DNA from: Mobiluncus sp034180645
GTDB taxonomy: Bacteria > Actinomycetota > Actinomycetes > Actinomycetales > Actinomycetaceae
DNA length: 12,888 nucleotides
Reading direction: 5' to 3'
Assembly (NCBI RefSeq): GCF_034180645.1
Contig: NZ_JAXFNY010000022.1
Location: 1-12,888 of the forward strand
The notes beneath the pieces were generated by a model. That model did not search any database. It was not told where the DNA came from and saw only the letters and a list, made by a program, of their open reading frames with translations. This document shows, one piece after another, positions 7,082 to 12,888 of this stretch. A program made the position numbers and the translations under genes. Position 1 is the stretch's first letter. Each line of letters starts with the position of its first letter.

Positions 7082-8011
7082 CTATTTAGAGTATTTCAGA
7101 TTCAATCTCTTAACTTCATCGGCTTTGCCTAGTTTGAACAGGGCATGAGCAAGCTCATCTTGGGTTATCTCATTGCCAACTACCATGTGAGGAAGGTATT
7201 TCTGGGTGATTAACGCCTTTCTCTCGAAGGCTGTCAACTTTTGTGGAGCGCGATCTTTGGGGATCCCCGTGCTCGCTTCGTTATCATTAGGGACCGAACT
7301 GTCGTTTTTTCCAGACGACACGGACTCGCCCCCGGACTTCATGACCTGAGAGAACATTTCCTTGATATCAGCCTTGATGCCTCGTTCTTCAGCGTTTGAA
7401 AGCCAGAGTTTTTCGCTTCCCTGGTAGCCTCGCACCCAGCCAGATTGCACCAAATCTGCGTCGCCAGTCGAGATCAAAGAAGCTACTTTACCAATCAGTG
7501 TCACGCAGTCATCAGCAAAGGCTGAAACTCGATCTCGCATCGCCGTATCGAGAGCGTCAATCAACTTCGCTTGATTGGCTTTGTAGGTCTCATCAGTTTC
7601 CCCAGCCTTAATTATCAAATCACGCCGCCGGGCATATTCCTTTGCGAAAGCGGTTAAAGAATTATCTTCACGACGCAATATGTTGTCTACGCTCGCAAAG
7701 TCCTTGAAAGCCGCTGCGGCCAATTTAGCGGCATCGCTAATTTCTATATTATCAGTAATCAGTGAACCTAGATTTAGACTATCAATCTTGAAACTCGGTA
7801 CTGAGTCAATCTGCGTGGAATAAGCCTTTAAATAATCTGGAGGAGGAACGTAAGGTCTGAGACTGTAAATGTATATGTCAGCATCCTTCGCTTTCTCAAC
7901 GTGTAGTTCAGTGTGTTGTGACAATTCTACGCCGTGTATCCCTGTAAATACAGGGTTTTTGCGCTTAGGCGTGACATACTCCGGCGCACAGATGCCCAAC
8001 CCCCGGCCCAC
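7082..8011 (-). CDS. Protein of unknown function downstream of the fluoride channel pair, low G+C
   Basis: I do not recognise this 309-residue protein. It has no signal peptide or membrane segment. The N-terminal 60 residues are mixed and include KDADIYIYSLRPYVPPPDY; about 88-180 looks mostly helical and charged; 225-255 is a Ser/Asn/Asp-rich probable linker; 256-309 is a basic, helical C-terminal segment. There are only two cysteines (8 and 169). Lines sampled by hand are 30-48% G+C against 68% for a sampled line in the neighbouring crcB genes, which suggests acquisition from outside. The start is GTG at 8009-8011 with AGAGGA 6 nt upstream. The frame is open back to the crcB stop codon at 8060-8062, so the gene lies 48 bp behind crcB in the same frame and is probably in its transcript. 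It could be accessory cargo; no function is claimed. Confidence 0.75.
   Translation of the reverse strand: MGRGLGICAPEYVTPKRKNPVFTGIHGVELSQHTELHVEKAKDADIYIYSLRPYVPPPDYLKAYSTQIDSVPSFKIDSLNLGSLITDNIEISDAAKLAAAAFKDFASVDNILRREDNSLTAFAKEYARRRDLIIKAGETDETYKANQAKLIDALDTAMRDRVSAFADDCVTLIGKVASLISTGDADLVQSGWVRGYQGSEKLWLSNAEERGIKADIKEMFSQVMKSGGESVSSGKNDSSVPNDNEASTGIPKDRAPQKLTAFERKALITQKYLPHMVVGNEITQDELAHALFKLGKADEVKRLNLKYSK
7940..7960 (+). repeat. Near-perfect palindrome with T run inside the unknown gene
   Basis: CCCTGTA and TACAGGG flank two bases (7940-7955), followed by TTTTT at 7956-7960 on the plus strand. As RNA it forms a 6-bp stem with a four-base loop. It may be an operator-like site, a small antisense terminator or coincidence. 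Confidence 0.5.
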
Positions 8012-8017
8012 CAGAAG

Positions 8018-8023
8018 TCCTCT
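8018..8023 (-). promoter_or_regulatory. Ribosome binding site for the GTG start of the unknown gene
   Basis: AGAGGA on the minus strand lies 6 nt before GTG at 8011-8009. It is the only good site near the start of the frame and is the reason for choosing this start. Confidence 0.6.
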
Positions 8024-8059
8024 TGGTGCCGTGTTAGAGCCGGCGTTTTGCTGATACCC

Positions 8060-8554
8060 CTAGGAATGCAGGTTCGGCAGGACGAAAACGCCGGTGTTTA
8101 GCGCCACGCCCGCCAGTGCCGCGCCGATACAGACAAAGATGACCACGCCAATTAGCAGCGTGGCTTTCACGGCGTACCCAAAGTCAAACTGGGGCTTCCA
8201 GGTATAGCCGATAGTGTCCATGATGGCGGTGGAAAAGGTCGTGTATGCCCCCAGGAAACCAGCCTGCAGCACGTCCGCCACCGTGTGTGTGGGCAGCTGG
8301 GCTTGCAACGGGCCACCCATGACGACATCGAGCCACGGCGCGGTCGCGACCCAGCCCACCAGGAAACACCCCGTGATGTTGACGAAAATAATTCCCCAGC
8401 CGCCCCACAAGCGCTTCCCCGTCACGGTTTCACTGGGATATTTGTCGCTGCGCTTCTCCCGGAACTTGTCGATGAAGTGCGTGGACAGTTTGTCCATGCC
8501 AAAACGGGCGGCGGCGCCCAGTCCTCCGCCGAGGGCTATGAAAAGGGGAATCAT
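8060..8554 (-). CDS. crcB: Fluoride channel subunit CrcB/Fluc (motif-bearing subunit)
   Basis: CrcB/Fluc proteins are small four-helix membrane channels that let fluoride leave the cell and work as antiparallel dimers. This 164-residue copy keeps GGGLGAAARF in helix 1, the pore asparagine Asn59 in VNITG of helix 2, and GFLGAYTTFST (99-109) in the broken helix 3. The first pore phenylalanine is Phe107; the second position is Ala110 rather than Phe. Helices are near 2-20, 52-72, 92-116 and 128-155. The loop 21-49 is very basic, so it should face the cytosol. At 164 residues it is longer than the usual 120-130. Its ATG overlaps the stop of the upstream crcB by 4 bp (ATGA), and GGGGAGG sits 5 nt before it, giving tight co-translation. 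Confidence 0.93.
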   Translation of the reverse strand: MIPLFIALGGGLGAAARFGMDKLSTHFIDKFREKRSDKYPSETVTGKRLWGGWGIIFVNITGCFLVGWVATAPWLDVVMGGPLQAQLPTHTVADVLQAGFLGAYTTFSTAIMDTIGYTWKPQFDFGYAVKATLLIGVVIFVCIGAALAGVALNTGVFVLPNLHS

Positions 8555-9198
8555 ACCGACCTCCCCGTGTTGTTAGCGCTGGTCGATGCTGGTGCTGGGT
8601 CAGAAGGCCGGGTGGGCGCGTTTTCCAAAGACTCAGTGGACGACTCGGCGGGGGAATCCGGTGCGGACAAGGGCGGCAGGGAGGTCGGGTCGTTGGCGTT
8701 GGGCAGGGTAAAGTCGGCGGGGGAGTCGCGGTATATGTCGCCGGACACAAAAGCCCGCCGGGTCCCCAGCCACAGTGCTAACAGCCCCACCGGCAGGGAT
8801 ACGGCAAACATGGCAATCAGCTCCAGCAAGTGCCCCAGGTGAAACTGTTGATAAATGACAATCTGCCACACCGGACCACCGTAAGTCCCCAGTCCTCCGC
8901 AAAATCCGGTGCCAATCGTCAGCTTCAGGGCTTGGGTGCGGTGACGATGCGGATTGGACACCAAACGACCCGTCAAATATGCCAGCACCACCACCGAAAT
9001 GAGGTTCAAGATCCAGGTGTCGATGTTGACTCCACCGCCCCCGACAATGACCCGGCAGAGGCCCTCACAGTTCGGCGACGCCGCCACCTTTTGAGCCACC
9101 AAAGACCCGCCCCAGCGCAGCAGCGACCCCATCGCCCCACCGCCAAAGACAGCGATTGTGGCGCTGAGAGGGGATAAATCTTTGGGGGTTGCGGTCAC
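8551..9198 (-). CDS. crcB: Fluoride channel subunit CrcB/Fluc (degenerate-pore subunit with long C-terminal tail)
   Basis: This is the first gene of the overlapping crcB pair, 215 residues. Four membrane helices are visible near 13-38, 60-80, 90-117 and 123-147. It keeps GGGAMGSLLRWGG in helix 1, Asn65 in helix 2 and GFCGGL (98-103) in helix 3. The following residues are GTYGGP, so both pore phenylalanine positions are replaced (Tyr106, Pro109) and the TTFST threonines and serine are mostly lost. The loop 78-92 is basic, implying a topology opposite to its partner. After helix 4 comes a tail of about 65 residues rich in Pro, Ser and Ala, not found in typical members. Cys44 and Cys48 lie in the predicted outer loop. 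The GTG start at 9196-9198 has only a weak ribosome binding site and sits 9 nt after a -10 element. Confidence 0.88.
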   Translation of the reverse strand: MTATPKDLSPLSATIAVFGGGAMGSLLRWGGSLVAQKVAASPNCEGLCRVIVGGGGVNIDTWILNLISVVVLAYLTGRLVSNPHRHRTQALKLTIGTGFCGGLGTYGGPVWQIVIYQQFHLGHLLELIAMFAVSLPVGLLALWLGTRRAFVSGDIYRDSPADFTLPNANDPTSLPPLSAPDSPAESSTESLENAPTRPSDPAPASTSANNTGRSV

Positions 9199-9207
9199 GA
9201 AATCATC

Positions 9208-9236
9208 TTAATACCCGGGTCGTGGTATCATTGCAA
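9208..9236 (-). promoter_or_regulatory. Promoter of the crcB unit, giving a nearly leaderless mRNA
   Basis: On the minus strand TTGCAA (9236-9231) and TATTAA (9213-9208) are spaced by exactly 17 bp. The GTG start of crcB begins 9 nt after the -10, so transcription should begin at or within a few bases of the start codon. There is no room for a fluoride riboswitch leader. Confidence 0.6.
9223..9231 (+). promoter_or_regulatory. Candidate extended -10 promoter of secG
   Basis: TGGTATCAT is an extended -10 element (TG-N-TATCAT, 5/6 to TATAAT) that would give a leader of about 34 nt with the AGAGGA ribosome binding site. It overlaps the crcB -35 by one base. An alternative is TTGCAA (9231-9236) with GATAAA (9253-9258), 16 bp apart. 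Confidence 0.4.
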
Positions 9237-9271
9237 GGCTGAGTCCAGAACAGATAAACACAGAGGAAAAC

Positions 9272-9619
9272 ATGTTATTTGCTTTCAACATCGTGGCACA
9301 GGTGCTTTTGGTCATCACCTCGTTGCTGCTGATTTTGTCCATCTTGATGCACAAAGGCCAAGGCGGCGGCATGTCCGATATGTTCGGCGGCGGCTTGACT
9401 TCGGCTATGTCTTCTTCCGGGGTGGGTCAGCGTAACCTGAATTTTTTGACCGTGGTGGTGTCTCTGGTGTGGCTCTTTGCCATCGTGCTGTTCGCCTTCA
9501 CTATGGATAAGCCGGCGGCTCCTGACGCCAAGGGAAATCAAATGCCTACCGCGCCCATAACGGCACCGGCCAATCCGACCCCGGCTTTGCCGACCAGCCC
9601 CGCTCCGGCTCAAAAGTAA
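9272..9619 (+). CDS. secG: Preprotein translocase subunit SecG
   Basis: SecG is the small third subunit of the SecYEG channel and assists protein export across the cytoplasmic membrane. The 115-residue product has the family pattern of two membrane helices (about 5-26 and 57-77) joined by a Gly/Ser/Met-rich cytosolic loop with QGGGMSDMFGGG (30-41). Behind helix 2 is a Pro/Ala-rich tail (80-115), a common variable extension. The ATG at 9272 has AGAGGA about 6 nt upstream. In many actinobacteria secG directly follows tpiA; here it has its own promoter region shared divergently with crcB. It converges on tkt, with a hairpin between them. Confidence 0.95.
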   Translation: MLFAFNIVAQVLLVITSLLLILSILMHKGQGGGMSDMFGGGLTSAMSSSGVGQRNLNFLTVVVSLVWLFAIVLFAFTMDKPAAPDAKGNQMPTAPITAPANPTPALPTSPAPAQK

Positions 9620-9637
9620 GCCGGAATAAATCTTAGA

Positions 9638-9671
9638 AGTGGAAGCCCCGGAATAATCCGGGGCTTCCACT
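9638..9671. terminator. Bidirectional hairpin between secG and tkt
   Basis: Perfect 15-bp arms (9638-9652 and 9657-9671) enclose the loop ATAA. The T runs on both sides are poor (GGTTTC on the plus strand), so it may need help or act mainly as a structural 3' end for the two convergent genes. Confidence 0.75.
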
Positions 9672-9689
9672 GGTTTCTGGGGTTTTTGT

Positions 9690-11771
9690 CTAGGCTTTCG
9701 CCATACTTTCTTTCGCTTTTGCGACCACGTTTTCTACGGTGAACCCGAAGTGGGCAAAGTTATCCGCACCGCTTGCCGGAGTACCGAACGTTTCCACCGA
9801 GACGGCTACCCCCGCATCTCCCAGATAGCGATACCACGGCATCGCCAGTCCGGCTTCGATGGACACCCGGGCGCGGATTGACGCGGGCAAAACCGATTCC
9901 CGATAGGCCGCGTCCTGTTCTTCGAACCACTCCAGGCACGGCAGGGAAACGACCCGTGCCGCCACGCCCTCCTGAGCCAGCCGTTCTCCGGCTTGCAGAG
10001 CCAGAGCGACTTCAGAACCCGTCGCCAGCAAGATTACCGCGGGATTGTCCCCAAAGTCTTTCAGTACGTAGCCACCGCGCGCTACATTTTTTGCACTGGC
10101 CAAGCCGGTGTCCGCCCCACGTGCGGGATTGGGCAGCTTTTGACGGCTCAACGCCAACCCGGCCGGACTGCGCCGCCGCATAATCTCTAACCAGGCATAC
10201 GCGGTTTCCGCGCCGTCTGCGGGGCGTACCACCGCCAGGTTTGGAATGGCGCGCAAGCTGGTCAGTGTCTCTACCGGCTGGTGGGTAGGTCCGTCCTCGC
10301 CGACCCCGATAGAGTCGTGGGTCCACACATAAGTGACCGGCAGCTTCATCAGCGCTGACAGGCGCACCGCCCCGCGCATAAAGTCCGAGAACACCAGGAA
10401 AGTCCCCGCATAGGGGCGGGTTAAACCGCTGGTGGCGATGCCGTTGAGAATTCCTGCCATAGCGTGCTCGCGCACCCCGAAGTGCAGGTTGCGGCCCCAT
10501 TCGCTGACTTTCGTCCACGCCTTCGTGGCGCGGTCGGCGGGAGCAAAAGACGGTTCTTCGGCGATGGCGGTGTTGTTGGAGCCTGCCAGGTCCGCGCTGC
10601 CGCCCCACAACTCGGGTAGCACGCCGGCCAAAGCGTTGATGACCTTGCCGGAGGCGGCGCGGGTGGCGATTGCGGTGCCGGGCTCGAACTGCGGCAGTGC
10701 CGACTCCACATCGGCGGGCAGCTCCCCGTCCTGCAGACGTTTCAACAATGCGGCCTGTTGCGGGTGGGCTTGCTGCCAGGCGGCAAAGCGCGGATTCCAT
10801 TCTGCGCGGAACTCCCGCGCTCGCTTCGCGGCGTTTTCCCTGGTAGCGGAGACAATTTCGGCAGGAATGTCGAACATCTTAGTGGGATCCAGCCCCAGCG
10901 CGGTCTTGAGTCCCTCCAGCTCTGAGGAGCCCAGAGCGGAGCCGTGAATGCCGCCCTGATTCTGTTTGTTTGGCGAAGGCCAGCCAATAATGGTACGCAA
11001 CTTAATAATCGAGGGTTTGCGAGTTTCGGCTTTTGCGGCCTCGAAAGCGGCAAACAGAGCCTCCAGGTTTTCCACGTAAGACCCGTCGTCTTGCACCCAG
11101 GACACTTCTTGGTAGTGCCAACCCTGGGATTCAAACCGGGCGCGAATATCCTCAGTGAAGGCAATCTCAATATCGTCCTCGATAGAAATCCGGTTTTCGT
11201 CATACAGATAGATGAGGTTTCCGAGTTCCTGAGTACCCGCCAGAGACATCGCCTCGTAACTGATGCCTTCCTGCAGACAGCCGTCCCCAGACACCACGTA
11301 AATGCGATGGTCAAAGGGGCTTTCGCCGGGAGCAGCGTCCGGGTCCAGCAGCCCGCGCAAGCGTCGCTGGTCCATCGCCATCCCGACCGCTGCGGCAATG
11401 CCGGTACCCAGAGGTCCGGTGGTCACTTCCACGCCGGGCTGGTGACGGTATTCGGGATGGCCGGTTAGCAGCCCGCCCGCGTGACGGAACTGTTTGAGAT
11501 CCTCCAGCTCTATTCCGTAGCCAGCCAGGAATAGCTGCACGTACTGCAGAGCCGAGGCATGTCCGGCACTGAGAACGAAACGATCTCGGCCCAACCACCA
11601 GGGGTCTGCCGGATCGCTGCGCATCACATACTGGTAGAGCAGGTAAGCGGCGGGAGCCAGAGAAATCGGGGTTCCCGGGTGTCCGTTACCGGCGTTTTCT
11701 ACCGCGTCTGCCGCCAGAGCCTTGGCGGCTTTAATCGCCTGTTTGTCCAGCTCACTTGCCACAAATGTCAT
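9690..11771 (-). CDS. tkt: Transketolase
   Basis: This thiamine-diphosphate enzyme moves two-carbon ketol units between sugar phosphates in the non-oxidative pentose phosphate pathway, linking it to the glyceraldehyde 3-phosphate handled by gap and tpiA. The 693 residues are of normal length. Visible features are His31 in GNGHPGTP, His71 in SAGHAS, TGPLGTG (118-124), the thiamine/metal motif GDGCLQEG (162-169) ending at Asn193, His276 in GGIHGSAL, the catalytic Glu435 in FGVREHAMAG, and His485/His497 in HDSIGVGEDGPTHQP. The order is thiamine domain, pyrimidine domain, C-terminal domain. The ATG at 11769-11771 has AGGTGA 6 nt upstream. A transaldolase gene, a frequent partner, is not downstream here; secG converges from the other side. 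Confidence 0.97.
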   Translation of the reverse strand: MTFVASELDKQAIKAAKALAADAVENAGNGHPGTPISLAPAAYLLYQYVMRSDPADPWWLGRDRFVLSAGHASALQYVQLFLAGYGIELEDLKQFRHAGGLLTGHPEYRHQPGVEVTTGPLGTGIAAAVGMAMDQRRLRGLLDPDAAPGESPFDHRIYVVSGDGCLQEGISYEAMSLAGTQELGNLIYLYDENRISIEDDIEIAFTEDIRARFESQGWHYQEVSWVQDDGSYVENLEALFAAFEAAKAETRKPSIIKLRTIIGWPSPNKQNQGGIHGSALGSSELEGLKTALGLDPTKMFDIPAEIVSATRENAAKRAREFRAEWNPRFAAWQQAHPQQAALLKRLQDGELPADVESALPQFEPGTAIATRAASGKVINALAGVLPELWGGSADLAGSNNTAIAEEPSFAPADRATKAWTKVSEWGRNLHFGVREHAMAGILNGIATSGLTRPYAGTFLVFSDFMRGAVRLSALMKLPVTYVWTHDSIGVGEDGPTHQPVETLTSLRAIPNLAVVRPADGAETAYAWLEIMRRRSPAGLALSRQKLPNPARGADTGLASAKNVARGGYVLKDFGDNPAVILLATGSEVALALQAGERLAQEGVAARVVSLPCLEWFEEQDAAYRESVLPASIRARVSIEAGLAMPWYRYLGDAGVAVSVETFGTPASGADNFAHFGFTVENVVAKAKESMAKA

Positions 11772-11868
11772 AACTCATCACCTAAATTATCGGAAAGTCG
11801 GATAGATACTCGCGGATTTTGTCCCCGTCACTCGATACTATAAAAAAACCGGGTGAAAGGGGGAGGAT
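11772..11868. promoter_or_regulatory. Divergent tkt-xerD promoter region
   Basis: For tkt, GATAAT on the minus strand (11791-11786) is a fair -10 without a clear -35. For xerD, TATAAA (11839-11844) or TACTAT (11836-11841) could be the -10, again with only a weak -35 (TTTTGTC near 11817-11823). Positions are tentative. Confidence 0.35.
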
Positions 11869-12852
11869 ATGGGCTCGCGACCTGCCCCCGATTTTGCGTA
11901 TCCGGAACGGCTGGACCCCCAACCCTACTTGGACTATCTGGCGGTGGAGCGCGGTGCGTCCCCGCATACCGTAGCGGCTTATACTCGGGACCTACGGCGT
12001 TACGTAGCGTTCCTGGTCGCTAACGGTGTCAACAGTCTCGATGAGGTGACGTTGCCGGTTTTGGAGGCGTTTGTACGTGCGTTGGAGGCAGGTTTTGACG
12101 ATTATGCCGCGGTGGCGCCCTCCTCGGCACGCCGCGCCATCGCCAGCGTGCGCTCCTGGCATCGCTATGCTTACGAAACCGGCGCGGCTAGCTCGAACCC
12201 GACGAAAGGCATCGCGCCTGCCAAGGTCAGCGCCCATTTGCCCACGGTGTTGACCGTGGAGGAAGTCCAGGCCCTGCTGGAGGCCGCTAGTGCGCCCGGT
12301 GACGACAATGCGTTGCGAGATCGGGCGCTGTTGGAGTTCCTCTACGCGACGGGAGCCCGGATTTCCGAGGCGGTTAATCTGGCGGTGGATGATATTGATC
12401 TTGATGAGGAGATTCCGCTGGTACGTCTGTTTGGCAAGGGCCGCAAGGAGCGCCTGTCCATGTTGGGTCACCTGGCCAAAGACGCCCTGGAAGCGTATCT
12501 GGTCCGGGTGCGCCCGGGCTTGGCGGAAAAGGGGCGTTCACAAGGGCGGGTCTTTTTGAATACTTTGGGGCGGCCTCTCAGTCGGCAAAGTGCCTGGGCG
12601 ATTATCCAGGCCGCGGCGCAGCGCGCCCAGATTACCGTTCCGGTTGGTCCTCATACTCTGCGGCATTGTTTCGCCACGCACCTGTTGCAGGGCGGCGCGG
12701 ATGTCCGTGCGGTGCAGGAATTGCTCGGCCACGCCTCCGTGACCACCACGCAGATTTACACGAAAGTCTCGAACGACATGCTCCGGGAAGTCTACGCTTC
12801 GGCACATCCGCGTGCGCGATGGCATCGCGAAGCGAGTGAGCCATCGCGTTGA
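11869..12852 (+). CDS. xerD: Tyrosine recombinase XerD
   Basis: Xer recombinases resolve chromosome dimers at the dif site near the terminus, normally as a XerC/XerD pair. The 327-residue product has the N-terminal SAM-like core-binding domain (about 17-105, with RGASPHTVAAYTRDL) and the C-terminal catalytic domain. All catalytic residues are present: Arg164 in ATGARISE, Lys190 in LFGKGRKER, His262 and Arg265 in PHTLRH, His288 in LLGHASVTTTQIY and the nucleophile Tyr297. XerC and a phage-type integrase are alternatives; the chromosomal setting and lack of attachment sites or phage genes favour a housekeeping Xer protein, and XerD over XerC is a judgement. The ATG at 11869 follows GGGGGAGGAT, with GGAGG unusually close at 2 nt. 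Confidence 0.9.
   Translation: MGSRPAPDFAYPERLDPQPYLDYLAVERGASPHTVAAYTRDLRRYVAFLVANGVNSLDEVTLPVLEAFVRALEAGFDDYAAVAPSSARRAIASVRSWHRYAYETGAASSNPTKGIAPAKVSAHLPTVLTVEEVQALLEAASAPGDDNALRDRALLEFLYATGARISEAVNLAVDDIDLDEEIPLVRLFGKGRKERLSMLGHLAKDALEAYLVRVRPGLAEKGRSQGRVFLNTLGRPLSRQSAWAIIQAAAQRAQITVPVGPHTLRHCFATHLLQGGADVRAVQELLGHASVTTTQIYTKVSNDMLREVYASAHPRARWHREASEPSR
12815..12848 (+). repeat. 9-bp perfect inverted repeat at the xerD 3' end
   Basis: CGCGATGGC (12815-12823) and GCCATCGCG (12840-12848) enclose 16 bp and end just before the xerD stop. A second, weaker 7-bp stem around 12859-12880 follows. Neither is followed by a T run, so terminator function is uncertain. Confidence 0.45.
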
Positions 12853-12888
12853 TGGCGGAGGCGGCGTAAAAGCGCCGTCTGGGGGACG

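Noticed and set aside
9199..9271. Fluoride riboswitch before crcB
   Set aside because: The promoter lies too close to the start for any leader, and no matching fold was seen.
10012..10800. 262-codon minus-strand frame inside tkt
   Set aside because: Alternative frame of tkt rich in Arg/Gly as expected from G+C-rich shadow translation.
11869..12852. Phage or integron integrase rather than a housekeeping Xer
   Set aside because: No phage genes, attachment sites or tRNA nearby; length and domain pattern match XerC/XerD.

Overview
The window looks like chromosome from a high-to-middle G+C actinobacterium. The E2 subunit has tandem lipoyl domains of the actinobacterial type, glycolytic genes run in the order gap-pgk-tpiA, GTG and TTG starts are used, Shine-Dalgarno sequences are clear, and a XerD-type recombinase lies at the right end. 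A member of the Actinomycetaceae (for example Mobiluncus-like) would fit the moderate G+C, but that placement is a guess. No rRNA, tRNA, CRISPR array or recognisable insertion sequence was seen.

Left part (1-3582, all minus strand): leucyl aminopeptidase pepA, then lpdA (dihydrolipoamide dehydrogenase, TTG start), then the 5' part of the gene for the dihydrolipoyl acyltransferase E2, which runs off the left edge. lpdA and the E2 gene are 38 bp apart and encode two parts of one 2-oxoacid dehydrogenase complex. A 312-bp gap with divergent promoters separates pepA from the next block.

Centre (3895-7043, plus strand): gap, pgk and tpiA encode three glycolytic enzymes acting on triose phosphates. 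A strong terminator-like hairpin lies between gap and pgk, and a perfect 20-bp hairpin closes the block after tpiA.

Insert (7082-9198, minus strand): two overlapping crcB/Fluc fluoride channel genes followed by a 309-codon gene of unknown function with clearly lower G+C. In many actinobacteria secG follows tpiA directly, so this three-gene unit appears to sit inside an otherwise familiar neighbourhood. The two channel subunits have opposite charge bias, and one has lost the pore motif, as expected for an asymmetric antiparallel heterodimer. Their promoter would give a nearly leaderless mRNA.

Right part (9272-12888): secG (plus), then convergent tkt (transketolase, minus), then divergent xerD (plus). 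A 15-bp perfect hairpin separates secG and tkt. The most interesting parts of the window are the unknown gene joined to the fluoride channel pair, the asymmetry of that pair, and the hairpin inside the glycolytic block. I found no convincing evidence of a wholly new multi-gene system.
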